A DNA stretch of 64,000 nucleotides from Streptomyces vilmorinianum (lineage in GTDB: Bacteria; Actinomycetota; Actinomycetes; Streptomycetales; Streptomycetaceae): the NCBI RefSeq assembly GCF_005517195.1, contig NZ_CP040244.1:624501-688500 (forward strand), written 5' to 3'. The first letter of the stretch is position 1; every line of letters begins with the position of its first letter. Positions 15,965 to 26,543 of the stretch are shown here, one piece after another. A program made the translations under genes and the position numbers. The notes beneath the pieces are model-generated. The model did no database searches. It was not told the DNA's origin and was given only the letters and a program-made list of their open reading frames with translations.

Positions 15965-16336
15965 ATGCCGGGAAGCGAGACCGAGGATGTGGACGGCTAC
16001 CTCGCCGAGGTCGTCGATCCGGACCGGCTGACGGTCCTGGTCCGGCTGCGCGAGCTGTGCCGCACGGAGCTCCACGGCTTCGAGGAGATCCTGTCCTACG
16101 GCATGCCCGCGTACCGGCGGCCGGGCGGGCAGCCGGAGATCGCCTTCGCCCAGCAGAAGCACTACATCTCCTTCTATCTGATGCGCCCGGACGTCCGGGA
16201 GAGCTTCGAGGAGCGGCTGGCCGGCCAGGACATGGGCAAGGGCTGCCTGCGGTTCCGGCGCACGGAGAACGTCGACTTCGATCTCGTACGGGATCTGCTG
16301 CGGGCGACCGCGAAGGCGCCCGGCGAGATCTGCTGA
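15965..16336 (+). CDS. DUF1801 (YdhG-like) protein
   Basis: A 123-residue protein of the DUF1801/YdhG fold: VDGYLAEVVDPDRLTVLVRLRELCRTELHGFEEILSYGMPAYRRPG, then EIAFAQQKHYISFYLM and a final MGKGCLRFRRTENVDFDLVRDLL. AAGGAGG precedes the ATG. Family members have been linked to iron handling, but no function is assured. It shares the operator with the Ltp gene and leads towards the acyl-CoA dehydrogenase gene 68 bp away. Confidence 0.85.
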   Translation: MPGSETEDVDGYLAEVVDPDRLTVLVRLRELCRTELHGFEEILSYGMPAYRRPGGQPEIAFAQQKHYISFYLMRPDVRESFEERLAGQDMGKGCLRFRRTENVDFDLVRDLLRATAKAPGEIC

Positions 16337-16371
16337 TCCTGGCTCTGTGCTTCTGCTCCGGCCCGGCCTAA

Positions 16372-16388
16372 CATGACGGGCCGTCAGA
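16372..16388. promoter_or_regulatory. Regulon operator site 2
   Basis: CATGACGGGCCGTCAGA has a perfect right arm and a left arm with two end mismatches. It lies 17 bp before the acyl-CoA dehydrogenase start, just before its GGAGGGG ribosome site. Confidence 0.72.
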
Positions 16389-16404
16389 TACGGAGGGGAG
16401 CCCC

Positions 16405-17571
16405 ATGGACGCCGCCTTCACCGCGGAGCAGGACGAGATCCGCCGCACCCTGCGCGAACTGCTCGCCAAACGCTCCGGACCCGCCGAGGTCCGCGCCGCC
16501 GTCGCCACCCCCGAGGGGTACGACACCGACCTGTGGCACCGGATGTCCGCCGCCCTCGGGCTGCCCGGCCTCGCCCTGCCCGAGGAGTACGGAGGCGTGG
16601 GCTGCGGCCCCGCCGAGCTCGCCCTCGCCTGCGAGGAGACCGGCCGGGCCCTCGCCCCCTCGCCGCTCCTCGCCACCGCCGTCCTCGCCGCCCCGCCGAT
16701 CACCGCGCTCGGCACCGGGGTCCAGCGCGCCGCACTCCTGCCACGCATCGCCGACGGCACCCTGACCTGCGCCCTCGCCGTCCCCGGCGGCGCGCTCTCC
16801 CTCGTGCTCGGCCTGACGGGGGACAACCGTTCCTGGGCCGCCGGCGGCGGGCGGGCCGGTGGCGTACAGGCGCACGTCACGGACGGCACGTGGCGGCTGT
16901 ACGGGGAGGTCACCCAGGTCCTCGACGGACACAGCGCCGGGCTGCTCGTGGTCGCCGCCCACGCCGGGGGCTTCGCGCGCAGCCGCACCCTGCTCTTCCT
17001 CGTACGCGGGGAGGCGGCCGGACTCGTCCGCGTACGGCAGCCGGCCCTGGACGCGACCCGCTCGCAGGCCTCAGTCCAACTACGGGATGTGGAGGCCGAG
17101 TTGCTCGGCGAAGAGCCGGTCGACGTGCTGGGCGCGCTCGCCGCGACCGGACGGAGCGCGGCCGTGACGCTCGCGGCCGAGGCGGTCGGCGCCGCCCAGG
17201 CGGCCCTGGACCGCACGGTCGAGTACGTCCGGTCCCGTGAACAGTTCGGGCGGCCCGTCGGCTCCTTCCAGGCGGTCAAGCACCGGGTCGCCGACCTGTA
17301 CGTCCAGGTGGAGGCGGCGCGCTCGCTGACGTACGGCGCGGCCCGGGACCCCGGCACCGGCGGGCTCGCGCTGGCGGCCGCCCTCGACGCGCTGCGGACG
17401 GTGGCGGGGGAGACGATCCAGCTGCACGGCGGCATCGGCTTCACCTGGGAGCACGAGGCCCACCTGTACTTCAAACGGGCGACGGCCGACGAGCTGCTCT
17501 TCGGGCCCGCGCGCCGCTTGCGCGAGCGGGCGGCCCAGGTGACCGGACTCTTCGGGGAGGTGGCGGCCTGA
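16405..17571 (+). CDS. Acyl-CoA dehydrogenase
   Basis: A 388-residue ACAD. The N-terminal helical domain is MDAAFTAEQDEIRRTLRELLAKR, and the C-terminal domain has the FAD/dimer segments SREQFGRPVGSFQAVKHRVADLYV and QLHGGIGFTWEHEAHLYFKRA. The mid-domain FAD contacts are weak (ADGTLTCALAVPGG). It resembles the short, GGIGFTWEHE-type ACADs of mycobacterial steroid and ring degradation, some of which work as hetero-oligomers, and I cannot point to a clear C-terminal catalytic Glu. It oxidises an acyl-CoA to the 2-enoyl-CoA. Its stop overlaps the next start (TGATG). Confidence 0.9.
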   Translation: MDAAFTAEQDEIRRTLRELLAKRSGPAEVRAAVATPEGYDTDLWHRMSAALGLPGLALPEEYGGVGCGPAELALACEETGRALAPSPLLATAVLAAPPITALGTGVQRAALLPRIADGTLTCALAVPGGALSLVLGLTGDNRSWAAGGGRAGGVQAHVTDGTWRLYGEVTQVLDGHSAGLLVVAAHAGGFARSRTLLFLVRGEAAGLVRVRQPALDATRSQASVQLRDVEAELLGEEPVDVLGALAATGRSAAVTLAAEAVGAAQAALDRTVEYVRSREQFGRPVGSFQAVKHRVADLYVQVEAARSLTYGAARDPGTGGLALAAALDALRTVAGETIQLHGGIGFTWEHEAHLYFKRATADELLFGPARRLRERAAQVTGLFGEVAA

Positions 17572-18041
17572 TGCCCGTCGGAGTGCGTCTGATGCAGAAG
17601 GTGTCGTCCACGCGGACGTTCGCGAAGGTCGCCCCGCACGTCATCCCGGCGATGGACCGGGCGGTGCACCGGCTGACGCGGGGCAAGGTGATGCTGAGCG
17701 CGCAGATGCTGCCGGGCCTCGTCCTCACCGCGAAGGGCGCCAGGTCGGGGCAGCCGCGCGTGACCCCGCTCGCGTGCCTGCCGGAGCCCGGCGGGACCTG
17801 GCTCCTGATCGGGTCCAACTTCGGCCGGGAGGGCCATCCTGCCTGGACCGGGAACCTGCTGAAGCACCCGGACGCGGAGGTGAGTTGGCGGGGCGAGACG
17901 ATCCCGGTGCGCGCGCGGCTGCTCTCGGGCCAGGAGCGGGCGGACGCGTGGGAGGCGGCGCTCCGGTTCTGGCCGCCGTACGCGACGTACCAGGCCCGGG
18001 TGGAGCGGGAGATCAGGCTCCTCCGACTGACGCGACGGTAG
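17571..18041 (+). CDS. Deazaflavin (F420)-dependent nitroreductase-family oxidoreductase
   Basis: A 156-residue protein of the Ddn-like split-barrel family. The F420-binding core is VLTAKGARSGQPRVTPLACL then WLLIGSNFGREGHPAWTGNLLKHPDAEVSW, which matches the family signature closely. Members use reduced F420 to reduce quinones, enones or nitro groups. It is translationally coupled to the acyl-CoA dehydrogenase, so it may reduce an unsaturated intermediate. F420 supply is covered by fbiC at 50009. Confidence 0.88.
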   Translation: MPVGVRLMQKVSSTRTFAKVAPHVIPAMDRAVHRLTRGKVMLSAQMLPGLVLTAKGARSGQPRVTPLACLPEPGGTWLLIGSNFGREGHPAWTGNLLKHPDAEVSWRGETIPVRARLLSGQERADAWEAALRFWPPYATYQARVEREIRLLRLTRR

Positions 18042-18046
18042 CCCCG

Positions 18047-18112
18047 CGGGTCTTCGCCGGGTCTGCGCCGGGTCTTCGCTGAGCCTGCGCCGGGTCTGCG
18101 CCGGGTCTTCGC
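18047..18112. repeat. Six tandem copies of an 11-bp unit
   Basis: CGGGTCTTCGC or CGGGTCTGCGC is repeated six times without gaps (unit 4 is TGAGCCTGCGC). It fills the space directly after the deazaflavin oxidoreductase stop, before a terminator hairpin. No frame or function is visible. Confidence 0.8.
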
Positions 18113-18141
18113 CGGGCGCGTGCCGCCCGCCGGACATGGGA

Positions 18142-18181
18142 ACGCCGACGGCAGTCTCGCGAAGGGGACCGCCGTCGGCGT
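18142..18181. terminator. Bidirectional hairpin terminator
   Basis: ACGCCGACGGC (18142-18152) pairs with GCCGTCGGCGT (18171-18181), an 11-bp perfect stem between the convergent oxidoreductase and TetR genes. Confidence 0.75.
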
Positions 18182-18211
18182 GACAGGACGGGCGAAGAGG
18201 TGGTGTGCGGG

Positions 18212-18859
18212 CTACTTCGTCGGCTTCTTGCCCGTGATCCCCAGGTGCACCAACAGCGCCAGATTCGGCTTCAGTTCGGCTTGCTTCACTCCCCAGGTCT
18301 GGAAGCCCTTCTGGTGGCCGGCCACCGAGGCCAGCATCGCCACCAGGGAGCCCGCCATCGCGGCGGGGCTCACGTCCTTGTCGACCTTGCCCTTCGCCTG
18401 GAGCTCCTTGACCGTCTCCGTAAGGGAGTTGGTGACGGAGTTCAGGATCTTCATGCGGATCTTGTAGAACCGCTTGTCGCCCTCCGCGGCGCCGAGGTCC
18501 ACGACCCGCAGGATCGCGTCGTGCCGGCGCCAGAAGTCCAGGAAACCCTCGACCAGTTCCTCGGAGGTCTGCCAGCCGGCCTTGCCGACCCAGGAGCGGC
18601 CGGAGACCAGATCGGTCAACGCCGCGCCTTCCTTGGCCATTTCCTCCGCGATCTCGAGGACGGCGCCCTCGACGTCGGGGAAGTACTGATAGAACGTCGC
18701 GGGTGAAGTCCCCGCCTTCCGGGCCACGTCGATGACCTTGACGTCCCGGTACGGCGAGGAGCTGAGCATCTCGCTGAGGCAGTCGAGCAGCTTCTGCCGC
18801 GTCGCCTGACCGCGTCGTCCGGCCACGCGGCCGTCGACGGTGCGTACTTGTCCTGTCAT
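18212..18859 (-). CDS. TetR-family regulator, candidate master of the TCTGACG regulon
   Basis: A 215-residue TetR protein. The DNA-binding part is RRGQATRQKLLDCLSEMLSSSPYRDVKVIDVARKAGTSPATFYQYFPDVEGAVLEIAEEM, and the C-terminal ligand domain contains FLDFWRRHDAILRVVDLGAAEGDKRFYKIRMKILNSVTNSL. The STPATFYQYF-type recognition helix is shared with actinobacterial regulators of lipid and steroid catabolism. A degenerate copy of the 17-bp operator covers its own start codon, and the nearest strong sites flank the neighbouring catabolic genes. This makes it the best candidate regulator, which is inference. Confidence 0.9.
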   Translation of the reverse strand: MTGQVRTVDGRVAGRRGQATRQKLLDCLSEMLSSSPYRDVKVIDVARKAGTSPATFYQYFPDVEGAVLEIAEEMAKEGAALTDLVSGRSWVGKAGWQTSEELVEGFLDFWRRHDAILRVVDLGAAEGDKRFYKIRMKILNSVTNSLTETVKELQAKGKVDKDVSPAAMAGSLVAMLASVAGHQKGFQTWGVKQAELKPNLALLVHLGITGKKPTK

Positions 18860-18868
18860 GCCGTCAGC
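18852..18868. promoter_or_regulatory. Weak regulon operator over the TetR start codon
   Basis: CCTGTCATGCCGTCAGC keeps a perfect CGTCAG right half and 4 of 6 positions of the left half. It covers the ATG at 18859. It may allow autoregulation; the match could also be chance. Confidence 0.35.
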
Positions 18869-19075
18869 TTACCGAGGGGTGATCGGCGCGCGATTCGGCC
18901 GACTGCAAATGGGGTGCGGCCCCTCCGGAGCGGCGATCGGAGGGCTTCGCGCGGGCCGCGGGGTGCCGGGCCGGGGCTTCCCCCGAGTGCCCCACGAGCG
19001 TCACGGGAGCGCTCCGGGACCGCTCCGGGGGCATCCAGGGAGCCGCCCCGTACCCGAATAGGCTTATTAACAGCC

Positions 19076-19097
19076 TGTGGACAACTTCGGTGGACAA
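19076..19097. repeat. Pair of DnaA boxes
   Basis: TGTGGACAA (19076-19084) is the exact complement of the box TTGTCCACA, and GGTGGACAA (19089-19097) is the complement of TTGTCCACC. Both face the same way, 13 bp apart, next to an AT-rich TTATTAACA stretch. Too few boxes for oriC. Confidence 0.6.
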
Positions 19098-19177
19098 CTC
19101 ACGGAACTCGGGGGCCGCCGGGTCCCTATATGGCGGTATGTTCGATTACGGGGCGTGCGCGGCGGGTCTCCCCGACC

Positions 19178-19183
19178 TAGCGT
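19178..19183 (+). promoter_or_regulatory. -10 box TAGCGT of the VOC gene
   Basis: TAGCGT ends 6 bases before ATG 19190, as in leaderless actinobacterial genes. GGAG just before the ATG is too close to act as a normal ribosome site. Confidence 0.45.
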
Positions 19184-19189
19184 GGAGCC

Positions 19190-20116
19190 ATGGCCGTATT
19201 CACAGAGGGCACCCCCTGCTGGGTGGAGGCGCAGCTCCCCGACCTCGAGGCGGGGAAGCGGTTCTACGGCGAGCTCTTCGGCTGGACCTTCGACCCCGAC
19301 CGCGACGAGGCCCTCAGTGACGGCAAGCGCGTCGCCGGCCTCATCCCGAAGCGGGACGGCCGGATGCCCACCACCTGGACCGTCTACCTCGCCACCGACG
19401 ACGCGGGCCTGCTCTCGGGCAGGATCAAGGCCGCCGGCGGGCAGATGATCATGGAGCCCTACCCTGTCGGCCCCTTCGGCGTGCTGGCGCTCGCCGCCGA
19501 CCCCGGCGGCGCCGTCTTCGGCCTGCGGCAGGCGGGCGACGACGACGGCTTCGAGAAGACGATGCTCCCCGGCTCCTTCTGCTGGATGGAGGTGTACACG
19601 CGGGAGAAGGACGCGGTCGACACCTTCTACGCCTCCGTCTTCGGCTATCTCGGCCGCCAGGTCGAGCCGGACGAGGAGGGCAGGGAGAGCGACTTCGACT
19701 ACCGCGTCTGGTCGCCGCCCGGCTCCCGCCCCGGTGACGACTCCGCCTTCGGTGGCCGCGCGGTCCTCACCGGGGCCTTCCCGGCCGAGATGCCGGGGCA
19801 CATCCTCATCTACTTCGCCGTCACCGACTGCGACGAGACCTGCGCGCGGGCCGTCGCCCTCGGCGGCCGCGTCACGAACCCGCCCTTCGACACCCCGCAC
19901 GGCCGCATCGCCGTCCTCCACGACAACCAGGGCGCCCGCTTCGCGGTCCTGGCGGAGCCGGCCGACGAGCCCGCCGACAAGCCCGCCACAGAGCGTGCCG
20001 CAGAGCGCACGGCCGAGCGCACGGCCGGGCGAGCCGGCGAAGCCCACGTCGAGCCCGGTGATGAAAGCGGCGAACCCGCCGAAAAGCCCTCCGCCGCGTC
20101 CGGCGATATGAGGTAA
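19190..20116 (+). CDS. Two-domain VOC (glyoxalase-like) protein with acidic tail
   Basis: A 308-residue protein with two vicinal-oxygen-chelate repeats: residues about 8-118 ([26 protein letters not shown] ... [13 protein letters not shown]) and about 130-258 ([25 protein letters not shown] ... [11 protein letters not shown]). The last 50 residues are a low-complexity run of Glu, Pro, Ala, Arg. Such proteins bind small molecules or confer resistance; the metal ligands are not obvious here. The promoter lies beside two DnaA boxes. A Ser/Thr kinase gene follows after 103 bp. Confidence 0.87.
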   Translation: MAVFTEGTPCWVEAQLPDLEAGKRFYGELFGWTFDPDRDEALSDGKRVAGLIPKRDGRMPTTWTVYLATDDAGLLSGRIKAAGGQMIMEPYPVGPFGVLALAADPGGAVFGLRQAGDDDGFEKTMLPGSFCWMEVYTREKDAVDTFYASVFGYLGRQVEPDEEGRESDFDYRVWSPPGSRPGDDSAFGGRAVLTGAFPAEMPGHILIYFAVTDCDETCARAVALGGRVTNPPFDTPHGRIAVLHDNQGARFAVLAEPADEPADKPATERAAERTAERTAGRAGEAHVEPGDESGEPAEKPSAASGDMR

Positions 20117-20219
20117 GACACCCCGATCCGCCCCCGGGTTCGCAACCGCCGCCTCGGACAGGAAGAATCAGGGCCACGGGGCCGTACCCTCATGGCCCGT
20201 ACGGGGAGGTGGCAGGCAA

Positions 20220-22631
<2,412 letters not shown>

Positions 22632-22642
22632 CGAGGAGCGGT

Positions 22643-22830
22643 TGACTCGGGCGCAGTGACTCGGGCGCAGTGACTCGGGCGCAGTGACTCGTCGGGCCGC
22701 GGCCCGGCTGCGGACGGCTCGGGCGGCCGTGGCTCAGGCGCGGTGACTGGGGCGGCTGTGACTCGGCCGCGATGACTCGGGCCGCCGTGGCTCAGGGGCG
22801 ATGACTCGGGCCGCAGTGGCTCAGGGGCGG
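22643..22830. repeat. Tandem repeats between the kinase and a membrane protein gene
   Basis: Three perfect copies of the 14-bp unit TGACTCGGGCGCAG (22643-22684) and a partial fourth are followed by degenerate copies and two copies of a 28-bp unit (GATGACTCGGGCCGC...). The block lies at the convergent ends and runs into the stop of the membrane protein gene. Likely slippage-grown; possibly transcript-end structure. Confidence 0.75.
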
Positions 22831-23408
22831 TGGTTCGGGGGCGGCGGCTCGTGGTGTTGCGGCTCGTGGTGCTGCCGGTCCCGGGTGGGCACGTCCATCG
22901 TCCGGGTCGGCTGTCCCTGCGTCGCGTCCGGGTCGTCCAGGGTCGGGTGCGTGGGCCGCGGCTCCGGCTGCGGGCCGAGCTCCATCTCGTGCGTGCGGGC
23001 GCGGCCCGACATGACCACCGCGGCCAGGAGGAGCAGCACCCCGCCGCCGAGGGCGGCCGCGACCCCGTCGCCAAGACCCGTACCGTCGCCGGCGACCGTC
23101 AGGCTGCCCTCGGCCTGCCCGACCCGGACCATCCACAGGACGGTGAACCCGACCACGACCAGCCCGGCGAGGGCCACCAGGATCCGCGAGCGCAGCACCA
23201 CACCCAGGAGCGCGACCACGGCGGCGAAGGCGAACGGCAGCAGGATCGAGCCGACCACCTCCGCCTTCGCGTCGGTGATGCCGCCGAACAGGTCGTCGAT
23301 GCGGTAATCGCTGCCGTGACGGCCGTCGTACCAGGCACGGAAGGGGCTCCAGACGGCGGCCGTCGCTCCGGCGAGGGCCAGGACCGAGCCGATGACGTTT
23401 CGGACCAT
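22821..23408 (-). CDS. Polytopic membrane protein, 195 residues (hypothetical)
   Basis: Four hydrophobic segments are visible, including VRNVIGSVLALAGATAAVWSP, GSILLPFAFAAVVALLGVVL, ILVALAGLVVVGFTVLWMV and AALGGGVLLLLAAVVMSG. A 50-residue cytosolic tail rich in Pro, His, Gln and Thr (RDRQHHEPQHHEPPPPNHRP) follows. ATG 23408 has AAGGAGG 8 bases in front, so longer upstream starts are rejected. No known domain. Confidence 0.8.
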   Translation of the reverse strand: MVRNVIGSVLALAGATAAVWSPFRAWYDGRHGSDYRIDDLFGGITDAKAEVVGSILLPFAFAAVVALLGVVLRSRILVALAGLVVVGFTVLWMVRVGQAEGSLTVAGDGTGLGDGVAAALGGGVLLLLAAVVMSGRARTHEMELGPQPEPRPTHPTLDDPDATQGQPTRTMDVPTRDRQHHEPQHHEPPPPNHRP

Positions 23409-23512
23409 CGATCGGCCTCCTTCGGTCCGGCTCTCGGTCCCGACGCTACGCCGGGTGCGGGGGCCCCGCCACGCGGCGCTAGGGTGGCGCGGACACGACA
23501 GGAGGGGCCGGG

Positions 23513-24142
23513 ATGGCAACGGCGACGGCGCGTCGCGGCGTCAAGCTCGCGGCGACGCTCACGGTGGTGGTGCTCGCGCTGACGGGCTTCCAGACCAGCA
23601 GCAGCGGCGGGAAGAGCGGCAGCGGCAAGAGCGGCAAGAGCGGCAAGAGCAGGAGCAGCGACTCCGACGGTGGCGGTGGCTGCTCCAGCTCCAAGAAGCA
23701 GAACGACGACTACGACGACCACGACAGCTCGGGCGGCGGTGGCAGCGGCAGCGACTACACCACCGAGCCCGCCACGCCGAGCGTCTCGCCCTCGTCGGAC
23801 GTGGAGGTCGAGGTCGTGGACTGCGTGAAGCCCGCGCAGAGGAAGCGCGCGGGCAAGCCGGCCCGTAAGGCGGACACCACGGCGACCCTGCGGATCACCT
23901 CGCGCCGGTCGTTCACCGAGACGTACCGGGTGACCCTGGAGTTCAAGGACGCCTCGAACGGCCTCGTCGACTCGAAGGACGAGCTGGTGACGGTCGGGCC
24001 GGGGGAGTCGAAGGTCTTCGACGTGAAGATGGACAGCCCCAGGCTCGTCGACAAGGTCAGGAAGTGCGCGGTGTACGACGTCCGCAGGACGGACGCCTCG
24101 GCCACGCCTACCGCGTCCGGAAGCCCGTCCCCCTCCTCGTGA
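23513..24142 (+). CDS. Secreted/anchored hypothetical protein with GS/GK-rich linker
   Basis: A 209-residue protein. An N-terminal signal or anchor (VKLAATLTVVVLALTGFQT) is followed by a low-complexity linker of Gly, Ser, Lys and Asp (GKSGSGKSGKSGKSRSS, SSGGGGSGSD). The C-terminal domain of about 90 residues starts VEVEVVDCVKP and contains TATLRITSRRSFTETYRVTLEF, resembling a FxLYD-type immunoglobulin-like fold with two Cys. Function unknown. The last 35 bp overlap the convergent crotonase gene. Confidence 0.75.
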   Translation: MATATARRGVKLAATLTVVVLALTGFQTSSSGGKSGSGKSGKSGKSRSSDSDGGGGCSSSKKQNDDYDDHDSSGGGGSGSDYTTEPATPSVSPSSDVEVEVVDCVKPAQRKRAGKPARKADTTATLRITSRRSFTETYRVTLEFKDASNGLVDSKDELVTVGPGESKVFDVKMDSPRLVDKVRKCAVYDVRRTDASATPTASGSPSPSS

Positions 24143-24893
24143 ACAGCTCGGCCTGACGCTCCGGCGGCAGGTTCCCGAGCGTGACCAGATGCGGCGCGTG
24201 GGCGAGGGCCTGGGCGCGGGCGGCCTCCTTGGCCGACCACAGCGCCCGGACCGTGCCCTGGACCGCCTCGGTGGGGTACGCCGCGATGACGGCGGCGGCC
24301 CCGCGGGCGGCGTCCAGCGCGCCGCCGGGCGCGGTCAGCTCGGAGACGAGCCCCGTCTCGTACGCCCGCCGGGCCGAGATCCGCTCGGCCGTCCCCATCA
24401 GCGCCATGCGGGCCACCTCCCCGAACGGCATCTTCTGCGCCATGTGGATCGTCTCGAAGGCGCTGACCATCCCGTAGGTGGTGTGCGGGTCGAAGAAGAC
24501 CGCTTCCTCGCCGGCGACGAGGAACTCCGCCTCCCCGAGCAGATAGAACGCCCCGCCGCACGCCATGCCCTCCACGGCGGCGACGACCGGTTTCCACAGG
24601 TCGTTCGCCTTGGGGCCGATGGCGATCAGCGGATCGTCGATCGTGTACGGGGAGGACGGCTGCGGCACCCCGGTGGCGGCCGAGCGGTCGATGCCGGTGC
24701 AGAAGGCCTTCGTTCCGGCGCCGGTGACGACGACGGCCCGTACGGAGTCGTCGTACCGGAACGCACGCCAGGTGTCGGAGAGCAGCCGGGCCATCTCCAC
24801 GGTGATCGCGTTGTGCTTCTCGGCCCGGTCGAGGGTCACGACCGCGACGCCGGTCTCCTTGTCGTGGGCGACGGTGATGCCGGAGGTGCTCAC
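24108..24893 (-). CDS. Crotonase-family protein with replaced catalytic glutamates
   Basis: A 261-residue enoyl-CoA hydratase/isomerase-fold protein. The oxyanion-hole segment GAGTKAFCTGIDR and the VEGMACGGAFYLL segment are clear. Compared with hydratases, the first catalytic Glu is Tyr117 (GGAFY) and the second is His137 (FFDPHTTYG), so water addition by the standard mechanism is unlikely. A hydrolase, isomerase or C-C bond reaction is more likely. GTG 24893 overlaps the DUF35 stop (GTGA). It is the third gene of the operon driven from the operator at 26485. Confidence 0.87.
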   Translation of the reverse strand: MSTSGITVAHDKETGVAVVTLDRAEKHNAITVEMARLLSDTWRAFRYDDSVRAVVVTGAGTKAFCTGIDRSAATGVPQPSSPYTIDDPLIAIGPKANDLWKPVVAAVEGMACGGAFYLLGEAEFLVAGEEAVFFDPHTTYGMVSAFETIHMAQKMPFGEVARMALMGTAERISARRAYETGLVSELTAPGGALDAARGAAAVIAAYPTEAVQGTVRALWSAKEAARAQALAHAPHLVTLGNLPPERQAELFTRRGTGFRTR

Positions 24894-25315
24894 CCGCGCT
24901 CCAGGAGCCAGCGCGGCACGGCCATGCCGTCGATCGCCGTGAACGCCACCCTCACCGCGGCCCCGATCCGCAGCCGCGCCGGATCGACGGAGTCGAGCGG
25001 GGCGTCGGGGGCGGCGACCACGTTGCCGACGAGACGGATGCGGGGCGCGTCGGCGAGTTCGACGACGACGGCGTTGTACGGGGCCTGGGCGGCGTAGTCG
25101 GGGAGCAGCGGCGGGTGGGGCAGGACGTACGACCAGATCCGGCCGCGGCCGGACATCCGGCGCCACTCGCTCGCGAAGGACTGGCAGTGCGGGCAGCAGG
25201 GCCGGGGCGGGAAGCGCAGCTCCCCGCAGGCGGAACAGGCCTGGACGCGGAGTTCGCCCCGGGCGGCGTACTCCCAGAAGGGCGCGCCGTCCTCGTCGAC
25301 CACGGGTGTCAGCAT
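24890..25315 (-). CDS. DUF35 OB-fold / Zn-ribbon acyl-CoA-binding protein (ChsH2-like)
   Basis: A 141-residue protein with a rubredoxin-like zinc ribbon near the N-terminus (QACSACGELRFPPRPCCPHCQS, two CxxC pairs) and an OB fold (GRGRIWSYVLPHPPLLPDYAAQAPYNAVVVELADAPRIRLVGNV). DUF35 proteins pair with SCP-x type thiolases/aldolases and help bind acyl-CoA, as in mycobacterial ChsH2 and Ltp2. Here it lies 1 bp from the thiolase gene and overlaps the crotonase start, so a three-gene functional unit is likely. Confidence 0.92.
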   Translation of the reverse strand: MLTPVVDEDGAPFWEYAARGELRVQACSACGELRFPPRPCCPHCQSFASEWRRMSGRGRIWSYVLPHPPLLPDYAAQAPYNAVVVELADAPRIRLVGNVVAAPDAPLDSVDPARLRIGAAVRVAFTAIDGMAVPRWLLERG

Positions 25316-25316
25316 C

Positions 25317-26459
25317 TCAACTCCTCAGCAGGATCGCCGATGTGGGGACGCCCTCGCCCGCCGTGACCAGGCAGGTGGAGGCGTTCGGTACCTGGGCGGT
25401 GGAGGAGCCGCGGAGCTGCTTCACGCCCTCGTTGATGAGGTTGAAGCCGTGGACGTACGCCTCGCTCAGCCCTCCTCCGCCCGTGTTGAGGGGCAGCCTT
25501 CCGCCGATCTCCAGGGCGCCCCCTTCGGTGAACGCGGCGCCTTCTCCTCGTCCGCAGAATCCGTAGCCCTCGAGGGAGAGCGGCACGAGGGGCGTGAAGG
25601 CGTCGTAGATCTGGGCGACGTCGACGTCCTCGGGCCCGAAGTCGGCCTGTTTCCACAGGTGCCGGGCGGCGGTCCAGGCGGGGCCCGAGAGCGGGTCGTC
25701 GTTCCAGTAGTTGACCATGCCGTGGTGCTGGGCGGGCAGGCCCTGGGCGGCGGAGTGGACGTACACGGGTTTCTGCCGGCAGTCGCGCGCCCGCTCGGCG
25801 CTCACGATCACACAGGCGAGTGCCCCGTCGGTCTCCAGGCAGTTGTCGAAGAGGCAGAGGGGTTCGCTGATCCAGCGGGCGGTCATGTACATCTCGCGGG
25901 TCAGCGGCCGCTCGTACATGATCGCGGCCGGGTTCTGGTTGGCCCGGTTGCGGCAGGCGAGGGCGACGTTGAAGAGATGGTCGCGGGTGGCGCCGTACTC
26001 GTGCATGTAGCGGCGGGCGAGCATGCCGATCTCGTCGGCGGGCCGCAGGAGTCCGAACGGCCGGGTCCACTGTCCGGGGGTCGGGAGCTGTGCCCGGGTG
26101 TTCTTCCAGGGCCGTGGCCCGCTGCCGCGCTTGCGTGACCGCCAGGCTACCCCGACGCTCGCCTGGCCGGTGGCGACGGCGGCGGCGAGGTGCCCGACGG
26201 TCGCGCACGAGCCGCCGCCGCCGAACCCCACCTTGGAGAAGAAGGTGACGTCGCCGGCGCCGATGGCCTTGGCGACCTCGACCTCGTCGGTCTCCTCCAT
26301 CGTGTACGAGGCGAAGGCGTCGACCTCGGAGGGTGCGATGCCGGCGTCGTCGAGGGCGGCGAGGATCGCCCGGCAGGCGAGGGCCTTCTCGGACTCGGGC
26401 AGCTGTTTCGCGAAGGGTGTCTGTCCGATCCCGACGATGGCTGTGCGGTCCTTGAGCAC
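25317..26459 (-). CDS. Thiolase-family protein (lipid-transfer/acetyl-CoA acetyltransferase type)
   Basis: A 380-residue thiolase-fold protein beginning MLKDRTAIVGIGQTPFAKQLPESE. It keeps Cys85 in GGGGSCATVGHLA at the nucleophile position, and DVDVAQIYDAFTPLVPLSLEGYGFC and LPLNTGGGGLSEAYVHG. Start GTG 26459 is chosen because GAGGGGG stands 6 bases before it; a longer start at 26483 would begin 2 bp from the operator. It likely forms a complex with the DUF35 protein and cleaves a ketoacyl-CoA. Confidence 0.9.
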   Translation of the reverse strand: MLKDRTAIVGIGQTPFAKQLPESEKALACRAILAALDDAGIAPSEVDAFASYTMEETDEVEVAKAIGAGDVTFFSKVGFGGGGSCATVGHLAAAVATGQASVGVAWRSRKRGSGPRPWKNTRAQLPTPGQWTRPFGLLRPADEIGMLARRYMHEYGATRDHLFNVALACRNRANQNPAAIMYERPLTREMYMTARWISEPLCLFDNCLETDGALACVIVSAERARDCRQKPVYVHSAAQGLPAQHHGMVNYWNDDPLSGPAWTAARHLWKQADFGPEDVDVAQIYDAFTPLVPLSLEGYGFCGRGEGAAFTEGGALEIGGRLPLNTGGGGLSEAYVHGFNLINEGVKQLRGSSTAQVPNASTCLVTAGEGVPTSAILLRS

Positions 26460-26484
26460 GGCAACCCCCTCGGTCGTCCTCACT

Positions 26485-26501
26485 GCTGACAGCGCGTCAG
26501 G
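26485..26501. promoter_or_regulatory. Regulon operator site 3
   Basis: GCTGACAGCGCGTCAGG matches the core CTGACGNNNCGTCAG except one position. It lies 26 bp before the thiolase start on the minus strand. Confidence 0.7.
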
Positions 26502-26511
26502 CTACAGCTAA

Positions 26512-26528
26512 TCTGACGGATAGTCAGC
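26512..26528. promoter_or_regulatory. Regulon operator site 4
   Basis: TCTGACGGATAGTCAGC has a perfect left arm and two changes on the right. It lies 16 bp before the CoA ligase start; together with site 3 it sits in the divergent promoter. Confidence 0.72.
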
Positions 26529-26543
26529 TACGGGAGGGCGGCA

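Larger units (their letters stand above)
18860..19189. other. 330-bp intergenic region with no gene
   Basis: No convincing frame is found on either strand. The left two thirds are plain GC-rich sequence. The right part holds an AT-rich patch (GGCTTATTAACAGCC), two DnaA boxes and the promoter of the VOC gene. Confidence 0.6.

Noticed and set aside
19076..19097. Chromosomal replication origin
   Set aside because: Only two DnaA boxes are present, with no dnaA or dnaN gene nearby. Streptomyces oriC has many more boxes.
22643..22830. Tandem repeats as a possible CRISPR array
   Set aside because: Units are contiguous with no unique spacers, the unit length is 14-28 bp, and no cas gene is near.
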